Shown piece after piece: positions 8,563 through 18,335 of a stretch of 64,000 nucleotides of DNA (its first letter is position 1; every line of letters begins with the position of its first letter). A program made the position numbers and the translations under genes. Location: contig NZ_BJKN01000002.1 in assembly GCF_006538365.1 (NCBI RefSeq), positions 709,119 to 773,118 of the forward strand. Reading direction: 5' to 3'. The notes beneath the pieces were generated by a model. It was given only the letters and a program-made list of their open reading frames with translations. It had not been told where the DNA came from and made no database searches. This stretch comes from Moorella sp. E308F. Lineage in GTDB: Bacteria > Bacillota > DSM-521 > Neomoorellales > Neomoorellaceae.

Positions 8563-9857
8563 CTACTTTCTCCTCCTTCTACCCGCAAAACGCAGGCTAT
8601 TTCTTTAACAACTGGCAGACCGGCTAAGACACCAAGAGCATCCTTCAGGTTTTGCTCCCGGACACGGTGGGTAATGAGTACTAGCTCGGCCAGTTCCCCC
8701 AACATCCGCTCCTGGATGACCGAGGCCAGACTGACTTCTCGGTCACCAAACACGCCGGCGATACTGGCCAGGACCCCCGGCCGGTCGACAACAACCAGTC
8801 GTAAGTAATACTTTGTATTGATTGCTCCTATAGGTTTCAGGGGTTTGTCATAAAAGCAGGTACAGGATATGCGGCCCCGGGTTTTGTACTGGAGGTTGCG
8901 GGCTGCTTCTATAATATCGCCCACCACAGCGCTGGCCGTAGGCATGGAACCGGCCCCCCGGCCGTAAAACATAGTTTCCCCTACGGCATCGCCTTCCACG
9001 AAAATGGCATTAAAAACATCGCTCACTGCCGCCAGGGGATGGTTTATAGGTACCAGGGCCGGGTGGACCCGTACTTCGATTCCCTCTTCGTCTTCGCGGG
9101 CAATTCCTAAGAGCTTAATGGCATAACCCAGGTCGGCGGCGTAACTGATGTCCTGGGCAGTCAGGTGGCTGATGCCTTCCCGGTAAACATCCGGGTAAGT
9201 AATGCGGGTACCAAAGGCAATGGAAGCCAGAATGGCCATTTTGCGGGCGGCATCGTCACCTTCAATATCGGCTGCCGGATCGGCCTCGGCATAACCCAGG
9301 GCTTGGGCTTCCCGAAGGACTTCTTCAAAATCACGGCCTTCCCGGCTCATCTTGGTGAGGATATAATTGGTGGTCCCGTTGACGATGCCCATGACCTGGC
9401 GGATACGGTTGCCGGCCAGGCATTCCTTCAAGGGGCGAATAATGGGAATGCCACCACCTACACTGGCTTCAAAAAGAAGATCAACGCCGCTGGCCGCAGC
9501 GGCATCAAAAAGCTCCTTGCCGTGAAGGGCGAGGAGATCCTTGTTGGCCGTAACCACGCTTTTGCCCCGGCTGATTGCCTTGAGGAGGTATTCCCGCGCC
9601 GCGCCGGTGCCGCCCATAACTTCTACTATAATATGAATATCCGGGTCGGCCAGGATCGTTTCCGGTTCGGTAGTAAGCAAGTCGGGACTGACTTCTACCT
9701 GGCGAGGTCGATGCCTGTCCCGTACCAGGATGCGGCTGATTTTCAAAGGCCGGCCCAGCTTCTGGGCGATGGCAGCCCCGTTCTGTCGCAGGAGCTGGAC
9801 CACGCCGCTGCCCACGGTACCCAGGCCCAGGAGGCCGATATTTATTGGTCCTGACAC
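8559..9857 (-). CDS. hom: Homoserine dehydrogenase with ACT domain
   Basis: Reduces aspartate semialdehyde to homoserine, the branch point to threonine and methionine. The 432 residues match the Gram-positive class. The N-terminal NAD(P) fold has [16 protein letters not shown]. The substrate domain shows [13 protein letters not shown] and the [15 protein letters not shown] segment near residue 175. A C-terminal ACT domain (about 350-420) starts [13 protein letters not shown] and is the usual site of threonine inhibition. GTG at 9857 is the start. The gene overlaps thrC and sits 73 bases after metX in the same array. Confidence 0.96.
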   Translation of the reverse strand: MSGPINIGLLGLGTVGSGVVQLLRQNGAAIAQKLGRPLKISRILVRDRHRPRQVEVSPDLLTTEPETILADPDIHIIVEVMGGTGAAREYLLKAISRGKSVVTANKDLLALHGKELFDAAAASGVDLLFEASVGGGIPIIRPLKECLAGNRIRQVMGIVNGTTNYILTKMSREGRDFEEVLREAQALGYAEADPAADIEGDDAARKMAILASIAFGTRITYPDVYREGISHLTAQDISYAADLGYAIKLLGIAREDEEGIEVRVHPALVPINHPLAAVSDVFNAIFVEGDAVGETMFYGRGAGSMPTASAVVGDIIEAARNLQYKTRGRISCTCFYDKPLKPIGAINTKYYLRLVVVDRPGVLASIAGVFGDREVSLASVIQERMLGELAELVLITHRVREQNLKDALGVLAGLPVVKEIACVLRVEGGESS

Positions 9858-9930
9858 ACCTTCACTCTCCTTGTACCTTTCAATTTTACCTTATCCCTCA
9901 ATGTTGGGCAATACTTTTTATCCAATCGAG

Positions 9931-11040
9931 TCAGAGCTTAACCTGGCGGAGGTAAGGTTTAATAATAGCCTCCAGCTGTTTAAATTCAATAAGAAAGGCG
10001 TCATGACCATAGGGAGAATTGAGTTCCATGTACTGGGCGCGACCGCCGCTGGCATTAATTAGACTGACAATCTCTTTCACCTGGTAGGGAGGGAAAAGAA
10101 AATCGCTGGATATGCCTATCCCCAGACATGGAGGTAAATTATGCCATACTTCAGTATAATTTCCCCGGCCCCGGCTGACATCATGGAGATCAATAGCTTT
10201 GGTCAAGTAGAGATAAGCATTGGCGTCAAAGCGCTGGACCAGCTTTCTCCCCTGGTAAGCCAGGTAGCTTTCCACTTCAAACTGGCCCTCAAGCTGGTAG
10301 TATTTTCCCGGGTCCACCACGGTCCGGCCGAATTTCATGGTCCAGGAAGGGTCGCTCTTATAAGTAATGGTCCCTATCCGCCGGGCCAGGGCCAGTCCCC
10401 GCTGGGGTCCCGGGGTGCCATAATAGTCGCCACCCTTCCAGTCAGGATCGGCGTAAATAGCTTCTCGCTGGACATTGTTGAAAGCTATCTGCATAGGTGT
10501 CGTCCGGCCGCAGGTGGCAATGGGGATAATGGCTGTTACCATTTCCGGGTAAAGGAAACCCCATTCCAGGACCTGCATACCGCCCATGGAACCGCCGATG
10601 GCCGCTACCAGATGTTTCACGCCCAGGTAATCCAGCAGTATTTTCTGGGCCCGAACCATGTCACGAATAGTAATTATTGGAAAATCTAGACCATAGGGCC
10701 TGCCGCTGGCCGGGTTTATGCTGGCTGGTCCTGTAGTCCCATAACAGCTGCCCAGGACGTTGGCACAGATCACGAAATAACGCCCGGTATCCAGAGCCCT
10801 GCCCGGTCCCACCAGGGGGTCCCACCAGCCGGGCAGCCGGTCGTCCGGGGAATGGCGGCCGGCAATATGGGCGCTGCCGGTAAGGGCATGGAGAACCAGG
10901 ACGGCGTTATCCCCGGCAGCATTCAGCTCGCCATAGGTTTCATAGGCTATGGTAAGGGGGCCCAAACGGGCCCCGCTTTCCAGCTGCAGGCTTCCCGGCC
11001 AGTTATAAAACCGGGTGGTAACAATACCTACATCGCCCAT
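9931..11040 (-). CDS. metX: Homoserine O-acyltransferase, MetX type
   Basis: Alpha/beta-hydrolase-fold enzyme that activates homoserine by acylation, usually with acetyl-CoA, for direct sulfhydrylation. It has 369 residues, the family length. The nucleophile serine is in AIGGSMGGMQVLEW near residue 145, and the catalytic histidine near the end is in SPYGHDAFLIE. Acetyl versus succinyl preference cannot be told safely from sequence, but the neighbouring O-acetylhomoserine sulfhydrylase favours acetyl. It starts one base after metY ends. Confidence 0.94.
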   Translation of the reverse strand: MGDVGIVTTRFYNWPGSLQLESGARLGPLTIAYETYGELNAAGDNAVLVLHALTGSAHIAGRHSPDDRLPGWWDPLVGPGRALDTGRYFVICANVLGSCYGTTGPASINPASGRPYGLDFPIITIRDMVRAQKILLDYLGVKHLVAAIGGSMGGMQVLEWGFLYPEMVTAIIPIATCGRTTPMQIAFNNVQREAIYADPDWKGGDYYGTPGPQRGLALARRIGTITYKSDPSWTMKFGRTVVDPGKYYQLEGQFEVESYLAYQGRKLVQRFDANAYLYLTKAIDLHDVSRGRGNYTEVWHNLPPCLGIGISSDFLFPPYQVKEIVSLINASGGRAQYMELNSPYGHDAFLIEFKQLEAIIKPYLRQVKL

Positions 11041-11041
11041 A

Positions 11042-12349
<1,308 letters not shown>

Positions 12350-12370
12350 TTAATTAGCCGGCTGCGGGGG

Positions 12371-12400
12371 AATAAAAAAGCCTCTCCGATAAGAAGAGGC
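12371..12400 (-). terminator. Terminator of the SAM-I riboswitch
   Basis: GCCTCTTC and GAGAGGC pair around TTATCG and are followed by TTTTTTATT on the minus strand, about 40 bases before metY. This is the expression platform that would form when SAM is bound. Confidence 0.88.
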
Positions 12401-12417
12401 ATAATTTTCTTACCCCC

Positions 12418-12531
12418 CTTATCTCTCAGGGCATATGCCCTGCAGGAATTGGCACCTGTCGCCCCCGAAAAACCGGGACAGCGGGTTGCCGGGTTTCATC
12501 GGGCCAGTCCCTCCACCACTCTTGATAAGAG
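12418..12531 (-). promoter_or_regulatory. SAM-I (S-box) riboswitch
   Basis: The transcript starts with CTCTTATCAAGAG and the GGTGGAGGGACTGGCCC stretch, then GATGAAACCCGGCAACC, GGTGCCAATTCCTGC and a closing GAGAGATAAG. These are the classic conserved blocks of the S-box aptamer, in order. It binds S-adenosylmethionine and turns transcription off. It controls metY and, by position, the downstream metX-hom-thr-lysC genes. Confidence 0.96.
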
Positions 12532-12570
12532 TTTTTAGTTCCTGTATTAAGTTAAGCCAGCTTGATATAC

Positions 12571-12599
12571 ACTATAAACCCTGTTTTAGCTGATGTCAA
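12571..12599 (-). promoter_or_regulatory. Promoter of the met/thr/lys array
   Basis: TTGACA (12599-12594) and TATAGT (12576-12571) with a 17-base spacer on the minus strand. The transcript would start near 12565, about 35 bases before the SAM-I aptamer. Confidence 0.8.
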
Positions 12600-12609
12600 G
12601 GATTTTTAT

Positions 12610-13353
12610 TTATCCCTCGCGCCAGGCGGCGGCTACCTGCTCCTCGACGTCTTCCAAGTGCCGCAACATGGCAGCCGCAGCCCCTTCGCCATCACGGTTA
12701 AGCAAAGCCTTTACTATCTCATAGTGTTCATCGACCGAGCGTTCACCGCGCCCGGGAATGGCCAGGCTGCGGGAGCGGCTGTCAGCCAGGAGATCGAGCA
12801 TGCTGTGCATCAAGCGCACCAGGACGGTATTGCCGGTGGCCTGGGCCAACCGGTAATGGAAATTGCTGTCATGCCCGGCGAGGAGGGAAAGGCGGCCGCT
12901 GCGCAGGCGGCCCAAATGTTCCCTGGTGGTGGTCACCATGCCGGCCAGTTCCTGGATATCAGCCTGGCTGGCCCTTTCCGCCACCCAGCGGGCCGCTTGG
13001 GGCTCCAACACTTTACGCACTTCAAATAAATGCAAAACGGTATCCCTGTTCACCGGCAGGTGGCTGGCAAAGCGCTTTAAGTATTCATCGGGATCCTGCT
13101 CGCTGATAAACGCCCCCTGGCCGTGACGGATGCTTACCAGGCCCTCGGCAGCCAGCATTTTTAAGGCTTCCCGGACGGAAGTACGGCTCACACCCAGCAT
13201 TTCCGCCAGTTCCCGCTCGGCCGGCAGGCGATCGCCGGGTTTCATCCGCCCCTCAAAAATGCTTTTTTTGATTTCATCTACCACCCGGTGGTAGACGCTT
13301 TTGGGATTGCGGTTAATGGGCTGGAAAGGCCTGTCAATCGAACTATCGCGCAA
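12610..13353 (-). CDS. FadR-type GntR transcriptional regulator (FCD domain)
   Basis: DNA-binding regulator of 247 residues. The N-terminal winged helix (about 18-85) has MKPGDRLPAERELAEMLGVSRTSVREALKMLAAEGLV. The C-terminal FCD domain (about 95-235) carries the usual metal or ligand residues in HDSNFHYRLAQATGN, SVDEHYEIV and LRHLEDVEE. Such proteins commonly sense small organic acids such as lactate, pyruvate or sugar acids; the ligand here is unknown. The start is TTG at 13353 behind TAGGAG. No metabolic partner is adjacent: spoIVA is upstream behind a terminator, and the SAM-I leader follows. A possible self-operator lies at 13382-13392. Confidence 0.9.
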   Translation of the reverse strand: MRDSSIDRPFQPINRNPKSVYHRVVDEIKKSIFEGRMKPGDRLPAERELAEMLGVSRTSVREALKMLAAEGLVSIRHGQGAFISEQDPDEYLKRFASHLPVNRDTVLHLFEVRKVLEPQAARWVAERASQADIQELAGMVTTTREHLGRLRSGRLSLLAGHDSNFHYRLAQATGNTVLVRLMHSMLDLLADSRSRSLAIPGRGERSVDEHYEIVKALLNRDGEGAAAAMLRHLEDVEEQVAAAWREG

Positions 13354-13381
13354 GGTTTATCGCTCCTACCCGTGGGACAAG

Positions 13382-13392
13382 TGGTCTTACCT
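13382..13392. promoter_or_regulatory. Possible GntR/FadR operator
   Basis: TGGTCTTACCT is an inverted repeat of the GGT-N3-ACC type bound by FadR-like proteins. It lies between a TACAAT box on the minus strand and the regulator start, so autorepression is plausible. The site is short and the assignment tentative. Confidence 0.35.
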
Positions 13393-13524
13393 CTCTATTC
13401 ATTGTACCATAACCAGGGGGAGCAGTAAATAACCACCTTACCCGGCTCCTTATATCTGGATAGTTAATCCCGATCCCGCCACTTATCATTGACAATGAGC
13501 AGTTACCGGGCCAGGACCGTAACG

Positions 13525-13553
13525 GCGGAAAAAATCCGGGGCGTTGCCCCGGT
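13525..13553 (-). terminator. Terminator after spoIVA
   Basis: CCGGGGC and GCCCCGG close a three-base loop and are followed by ATTTTTTCC on the minus strand, just past the spoIVA stop. Confidence 0.8.
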
Positions 13554-13570
13554 TACCGTTAGCCACCTGG

Positions 13571-15049
13571 CTAAATTATAATGCAGATTAGCCCGCCGCC
13601 ACCGTCGTTGACAATGCGTTCTACTGTTTCCTGGAGCTTCACCTGGGCACTTTCCGGCATACGGTAGAGTTTACTCTGGATACCTTCCCGCACCAGTTCG
13701 CTCAAGGATTTGCCGAAAACATTGGTCTGCCAGATCTTCTGGGGGTTATCTTCAAACTCCTCCATGATGTATTTCACCAGGTCCTCACACTGCTTTTCAG
13801 TACCTATCAGTGGCGTTACCTCGGTAGTGATATCGGCGCGGATGAAGTGGTAAGATGGGGCTGTGGCTTTGAGCCTTACGCCGGAGCGACCACCTTGCTT
13901 GATAAGTTCCGGTTCGGCCAGTTCCATTTCTTCCTCGGTAGGCGTAACGACACCGTAACCGGTGTTGCGTACTTCCTGGATACCATAGGCGATTTTATCC
14001 CATTCTTTCTTGATGCCGGCCAGTTCCTGTATCCAGCGCAAGATATCCTGGTCACCATTGATGTCCAGGCCACTGACTTCCCGCAGGATTTGGTAGAAAA
14101 GCCCTTCCCTGGTCGCCAGGTCAATGTGGGCGGTACCGGTTCCCAGGTCCATATCCTTTAATGCTACCCGGGAAACATATTCATTTTCATTAAGCCTCTC
14201 AATAGCGCCATTGATATCTCGCAAACGCCGGACCTCCCCTACTGAATCCCGAACGGCATTTTCCAGTTGCTGTCTTAACCAGTGTTCGCCTGCCAGTTCA
14301 TCCACCCAGCGGGGCAGGTTGACGTTGACCTCGGCCACCGGAAACTCATAGAGGGCCTCTTCCATGATATGCAGGATGTCTTCTTCGTTTAAATGCAGAC
14401 AGTCCACCGGTAAGACCGGTACATCATAAGCGGACTCCAGTTCCCCCGCCAGGGTAATTGTGTCTTCCGCCAGGGGATGGACGGAATTGAGCAGGACGAC
14501 GAAGGGCTTACCTAAATCCTTGAGTTCCCAGATGACCCGTTCCTCGGCATCGACGTAATCTTCTCGGGGAATCTCGGTAATACTGCCATCGGTGGTGACA
14601 ACGATGCCAAGGGTGGCGTGGTCGTTGATTACCTTGCGCGTTCCTGTTTCCGCTGCTTCCTGGAAGGGTACCGGCTCTTCAAACCAGGGCGTCTGGACCA
14701 TTCTGGGGCCCCCGCCCTCCTCATAACCCAGGGCGCCAGGAACAGTATAACCAACGCAATCTACCACCCGCACGCGCATCTTTAACCCTTCACGGATGGT
14801 AATCTCCACCGCTTCATTGGGAATAAATTTGGGTTCGGTGGTCATAATCATGCGCCCGGCGCCGCTCTGGGGCAATTCATCCCTGGCCCGGTCCCGTTCA
14901 TTGGGATTTTTGATGTTAGGCAACACCAGCTTTTCCATGAATTGAGTAATAAAAGTCGACTTGCCACTGCGTACCGGCCCCATGACGCCGAGATAAATAT
15001 CACCACCGGTACGTTCGGCTATATCCCGGAAAATATCCCGCTTTTCCAC
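13571..15049 (-). CDS. spoIVA: Stage IV sporulation protein A
   Basis: Mother-cell ATPase that polymerises on the forespore and forms the basement layer of the spore coat. The 492 residues match the family. The Walker A loop is MGPVRSGKSTF near residue 23, and a Walker B-like VRVVDCVGYTVPGA segment lies near 95. A GTP/ATP-type NDHATLGIVVTTDGS region follows near 142, then the long middle domain and a conserved C-terminal tail ending in GGGLICIII. The GTG at 15049 follows GGGAGGGAGAA. It stands alone with a terminator after it, next to gpsA, as often in Firmicutes. A sigma-E promoter is expected but I could not point to a convincing one. Confidence 0.97.
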   Translation of the reverse strand: MEKRDIFRDIAERTGGDIYLGVMGPVRSGKSTFITQFMEKLVLPNIKNPNERDRARDELPQSGAGRMIMTTEPKFIPNEAVEITIREGLKMRVRVVDCVGYTVPGALGYEEGGGPRMVQTPWFEEPVPFQEAAETGTRKVINDHATLGIVVTTDGSITEIPREDYVDAEERVIWELKDLGKPFVVLLNSVHPLAEDTITLAGELESAYDVPVLPVDCLHLNEEDILHIMEEALYEFPVAEVNVNLPRWVDELAGEHWLRQQLENAVRDSVGEVRRLRDINGAIERLNENEYVSRVALKDMDLGTGTAHIDLATREGLFYQILREVSGLDINGDQDILRWIQELAGIKKEWDKIAYGIQEVRNTGYGVVTPTEEEMELAEPELIKQGGRSGVRLKATAPSYHFIRADITTEVTPLIGTEKQCEDLVKYIMEEFEDNPQKIWQTNVFGKSLSELVREGIQSKLYRMPESAQVKLQETVERIVNDGGGGLICIII

Positions 15050-15141
15050 CCCGTATTCTCCCTCCCCAGGCCATTTAGTTTACCGTCCAGTCCTGCTGGC
15101 ATGTTTTAACAATACATCTATATGACTTGACGGTCAGAATA

Positions 15142-15166
15142 TGACCCAAAAATCATTTTTGGGGTC
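15142..15166. other. AT-rich near-palindrome between spoIVA and gpsA
   Basis: TGACCC-AAAAAT and its complement meet around a two- or three-base centre with one bulged base. It could be the terminator of gpsA on the minus strand (a short TATT follows) or a protein-binding palindrome. The rest of the 278-base gap (15050-15327) holds no gene I can support. Confidence 0.4.
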
Positions 15167-15327
15167 AACCTTTTACAAGTATATGCACCTGGGGACAAGA
15201 GAAGAACCTGCGGTGAATAGAAGATGGAGGTGAGAATTGGGAGGTAAGAGGTTTTAGGTTTGTCTGCCATGACAATTACTGCTTTACTATTACCTTCACT
15301 TTGGTTGTGCTCTGGCAAAATAAAGGT

Positions 15328-16335
15328 CTACCAGAGACCTGTTTCGACTTCGTGGGTACGTGGTCGCTCCATCAGGGCGGCCACACAGTCCCGCGCAGGT
15401 TTGCCCGCATAAAGAACCTGGTAAATCTCTTCGGTAATAGGCATCCGGATCTGGTACTGACGGGCTAGCTCCCGGGCTGCCGCCGTAGTCCGCACACCTT
15501 CGACTACCATGCCCATCCCGGACAGGACTTCGGCCAGGGCCTTGCCCTCTCCCAGCTGCATCCCGGCGCGACGGTTACGGCTATACATGCTGGTACAGGT
15601 GACAATCAAATCGCCAATACCACTTAAACCGGCAAAAGTCATGGCTTTGCCCCCCAGGGCTACCCCCAGCCGGGCAATTTCCGCCATACCCCTGGTCATT
15701 AGGGCAGCCCGGGCATTATCGCCCAAGCCCAGGCCATCAGCAATCCCTGTGGCCAGGGCAATAATATTTTTTAAAGCGCCGCCAAATTCGACCCCTGTTA
15801 CATCGGGATTGGTATAAACGCGAAAGGTAGGGTCCATAAAAATATCCTGGACATATTCAGCTACATTCCTGTCAGCAGCAGCTACGACCACGGTAGTCGG
15901 CAGGCCGCGGCCAACTTCTTCTGCGTGGCTGGGGCCGGAAAGCACCGCCACCCGGGTAAAACCTTCTTCGGCCAGGACTTCTGATAAACGTTTTTTAGTG
16001 TCCAGTTCCAATCCTTTCGCAGTATTAACGACTATAGTTCCTGGAGGTAAAAAAGGTTTTACCTGCCGGGCTGTTAACCTGACGGCATGGGAAGGTACGC
16101 TCAAGACCACCAGGTCTGCATCCCTAGTGGCGGCCTGCAAATCAATCGTCGGCCTGATACCAGCAGGTAATTTCACCCCGGGTAAATATGCTTTATTTTC
16201 CTTAATTTCTTCCAGTTCAGCCACAACTTCCCGGCGCCTGGCCCACAGGTTCACCCGAAACCCCTTGCGGGCCAGTAAAATGGCCAGCGCTGTCCCCCAG
16301 CTACCGGCACCAATGACGGCAATAGTTCCGAGCAA
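15328..16335 (-). CDS. gpsA: Glycerol-3-phosphate dehydrogenase [NAD(P)+]
   Basis: Reduces dihydroxyacetone phosphate to sn-glycerol 3-phosphate for phospholipid synthesis. The 335 residues match the bacterial enzyme. The N-terminal nucleotide loop is VIGAGSWGTALAILLARKG, and SVPSHAVR lies near residue 77. NTAKGLE follows near 107, LSGPSHAEEV near 134, the catalytic GVEFGGALKNIIALATGIADG near 182-202, and SGIGDLIVTCTSMYSRNRRAG near 240. The start is TTG immediately after the plsY stop, so the two genes, which act in consecutive steps, are coupled. Confidence 0.96.
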   Translation of the reverse strand: MLGTIAVIGAGSWGTALAILLARKGFRVNLWARRREVVAELEEIKENKAYLPGVKLPAGIRPTIDLQAATRDADLVVLSVPSHAVRLTARQVKPFLPPGTIVVNTAKGLELDTKKRLSEVLAEEGFTRVAVLSGPSHAEEVGRGLPTTVVVAAADRNVAEYVQDIFMDPTFRVYTNPDVTGVEFGGALKNIIALATGIADGLGLGDNARAALMTRGMAEIARLGVALGGKAMTFAGLSGIGDLIVTCTSMYSRNRRAGMQLGEGKALAEVLSGMGMVVEGVRTTAAARELARQYQIRMPITEEIYQVLYAGKPARDCVAALMERPRTHEVETGLW

Positions 16336-16920
16336 TTAACTTCGCTCCCCCAGTTTATGTTCGGTTCCAGCCAGGAGCCGTTTTATATTGGGACGGTGAC
16401 GGTAAATAATCAGGGCTGTTCCGGCAAAGGTAAAAAGGGTGTAGGGCCAGGGCCGGTGAAAAAAGAGCATGAGAAAGGGGGCTAAGGCCGCAGCAATAAT
16501 TGACCCCAGAGAGACATAGCGGGTAAAGACCACAATTATAAACCAGATCACCACCGCCCAAAAAATGGCAGACGGTGCCATGACCAGTACTGCCCCAGCA
16601 GTCGTGGCCACACCCCGACCACCTTCAAATTTCAGGAATATGGACCAGCTATGGCCGATTATGGCTACCATAGCCGTAAAGGCTGCCAGCCAGGGGCCTC
16701 CAAAAGCTTGCCCCAACCAGACAGCCAGCATACCTTTAAAGGTATCAGCTGCCAGTACCAGCAAGCCTGGAAAAGTACCCATGGTCCTTAAAGCATTGGT
16801 GGCGCCCACATTGCCACTGCCCCGTCGCCGAATATCAAAGCCGTAAACATAACGTCCCACCACATAGGCTGTGGGAACAGAACCGATAAGATAAGCAAGT
16901 ACCAGGGCCAGCAGCCACAT
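16336..16920 (-). CDS. plsY: Acyl-phosphate:glycerol-3-phosphate acyltransferase
   Basis: Membrane enzyme that makes 1-acylglycerol 3-phosphate from acyl phosphate and glycerol 3-phosphate. It has 194 residues and five to six membrane helices. Family motifs are YLIGSVPTAYVVGR at the N-terminus, RRGSGNVGATNALRTMG near residue 32, and FLKFEGGRGVATTAG near 98. It sits between der and gpsA on the same strand; gpsA supplies its substrate. Confidence 0.96.
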   Translation of the reverse strand: MWLLALVLAYLIGSVPTAYVVGRYVYGFDIRRRGSGNVGATNALRTMGTFPGLLVLAADTFKGMLAVWLGQAFGGPWLAAFTAMVAIIGHSWSIFLKFEGGRGVATTAGAVLVMAPSAIFWAVVIWFIIVVFTRYVSLGSIIAAALAPFLMLFFHRPWPYTLFTFAGTALIIYRHRPNIKRLLAGTEHKLGERS

Positions 16921-16940
16921 ATTTTCCCCTCCATTTTAAA

Positions 16941-18257
16941 TTATTGTCCCTTGCTGCGGCGGAACAGCAAGCGTAACGGTGTGCCTTCAAAGCCAAAAGC
17001 CTGGCGGAGCTGGTTTTCCAGGTAGCGCTGGTAGGAAAAATGGACATCTTCTGGACGGTTACAGAAAAAGATAAAGGTTGGGGGGTTAACCTTGACCTGG
17101 GTGGCGTAAAAGATTTTAACCGCCTGTCCTTTTACCGCCGGCGGTGGCGTGAGCATGACCGCTTCCTGCACTATGGAATTTAATGTGCTCGTAGCAACGT
17201 GACGGCTGGCTTCTGCTCCCACAGCATCAATGGCAGGTAAAATCCGGCCAACCCGTTGTCCTGTCAGGGCCGAAATAAAAAGGATAGGAGCATAGGACAT
17301 AAAACTTAACTCTTCACGGATCATCTCCTCATAACGGGCCATTGTTTTATCATCCTTGGGCACCAAATCCCACTTATTTACTATTATTATAGAGGCTTTG
17401 CCCTGTTCATGGCCATAGCCGGCTATTTTTTTATCTTGTTCGGTAACGCCTTCGGTACCGTCCAGGACTACCAGGACTACGTCGGCCCGTTCCACCGCCT
17501 TCAGTGCCCGTAAAACGCTGTAATGTTCTGTTGGGTCAGCGATACGGCTCTTGCGACGCATACCGGCGGTATCAATAAGGATATACTCTCTTTCACCCTG
17601 GCGAATATATGTATCTATGGCATCCCTGGTAGTTCCCGGCAGTTCGCTGACGATGACCCGCTCTTCGCCCAGAAGGCGGTTGACGATAGAAGACTTACCC
17701 ACATTGGGGCGCCCCACCACGGCTACTTTTAAGGCCATCCCGTCCTCTTCTGCAGCACTCTCCGGTAAGAGGTCAACTATCCTGTCCAGGAGATCGCCTA
17801 TATTTAAACCGTGAATGGCAGAAATAGGCAAAGGATCTCCCAACCCCAGACGATAAAATTCGTGGATCAGGGTAGGATCGCTGAAGTCTTCGACCTTGTT
17901 GGCCACCAGGATTACCGGCCGCCCGGAGCGGCGTAATAGCTCTGCCACCTCATCATCATCGGCGGTCAGGCCGGTCCTGGCATCAACAACAAAAAGGATG
18001 ACATCGGCTTCCTCCAGGGCCGTTTCGGCCTGGCGCCTTACCTGGACTACCAAGGGATCGTCTGATCTGGCGGCAATGCCGCCCGTATCAACCAGGGTAA
18101 ACTGGCGACCCCGCCAATCGGCATCGTGGTAAAGGCGGTCCCGGGTTACTCCGGGGGTGTCTTCAACGATAGCCACCCGGGCGCCGGTGATGCGATTGAA
18201 AAGGGTTGATTTGCCCACATTGGGCCGGCCGACAATAGCTACTACCGGTTTAGGCAA
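16941..18257 (-). CDS. der: Ribosome biogenesis GTPase Der (EngA)
   Basis: GTPase with two G domains in tandem, needed for assembly of the 50S subunit. The 438 residues match the family. The first G domain has GRPNVGKSTLFN near residue 8, DTPGVTRDR, DTGG and VANKVED. The second has GRPNVGKSSIVN near 182, PGTTRDAIDT, DTAGMRRK and VNKWDLV. A KH-like C-terminal domain ends the protein. The start is TTG at 18257. It opens the der-plsY-gpsA run. Confidence 0.97.
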   Translation of the reverse strand: MPKPVVAIVGRPNVGKSTLFNRITGARVAIVEDTPGVTRDRLYHDADWRGRQFTLVDTGGIAARSDDPLVVQVRRQAETALEEADVILFVVDARTGLTADDDEVAELLRRSGRPVILVANKVEDFSDPTLIHEFYRLGLGDPLPISAIHGLNIGDLLDRIVDLLPESAAEEDGMALKVAVVGRPNVGKSSIVNRLLGEERVIVSELPGTTRDAIDTYIRQGEREYILIDTAGMRRKSRIADPTEHYSVLRALKAVERADVVLVVLDGTEGVTEQDKKIAGYGHEQGKASIIIVNKWDLVPKDDKTMARYEEMIREELSFMSYAPILFISALTGQRVGRILPAIDAVGAEASRHVATSTLNSIVQEAVMLTPPPAVKGQAVKIFYATQVKVNPPTFIFFCNRPEDVHFSYQRYLENQLRQAFGFEGTPLRLLFRRSKGQ

Positions 18258-18335
18258 AAAAGGATTCCTCCATAAAAATATAATACTATAAATCTCAAAA
18301 TGATAGACGGCTGGCTTTTATATCGGAGCGAGCTT

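Noticed and set aside
15118-15318. 66-aa open frame on the minus strand between spoIVA and gpsA
   Set aside because: No ribosome site, no family pattern, and it runs through an AT-rich palindrome that looks like a terminator or binding site. Better read as intergenic.
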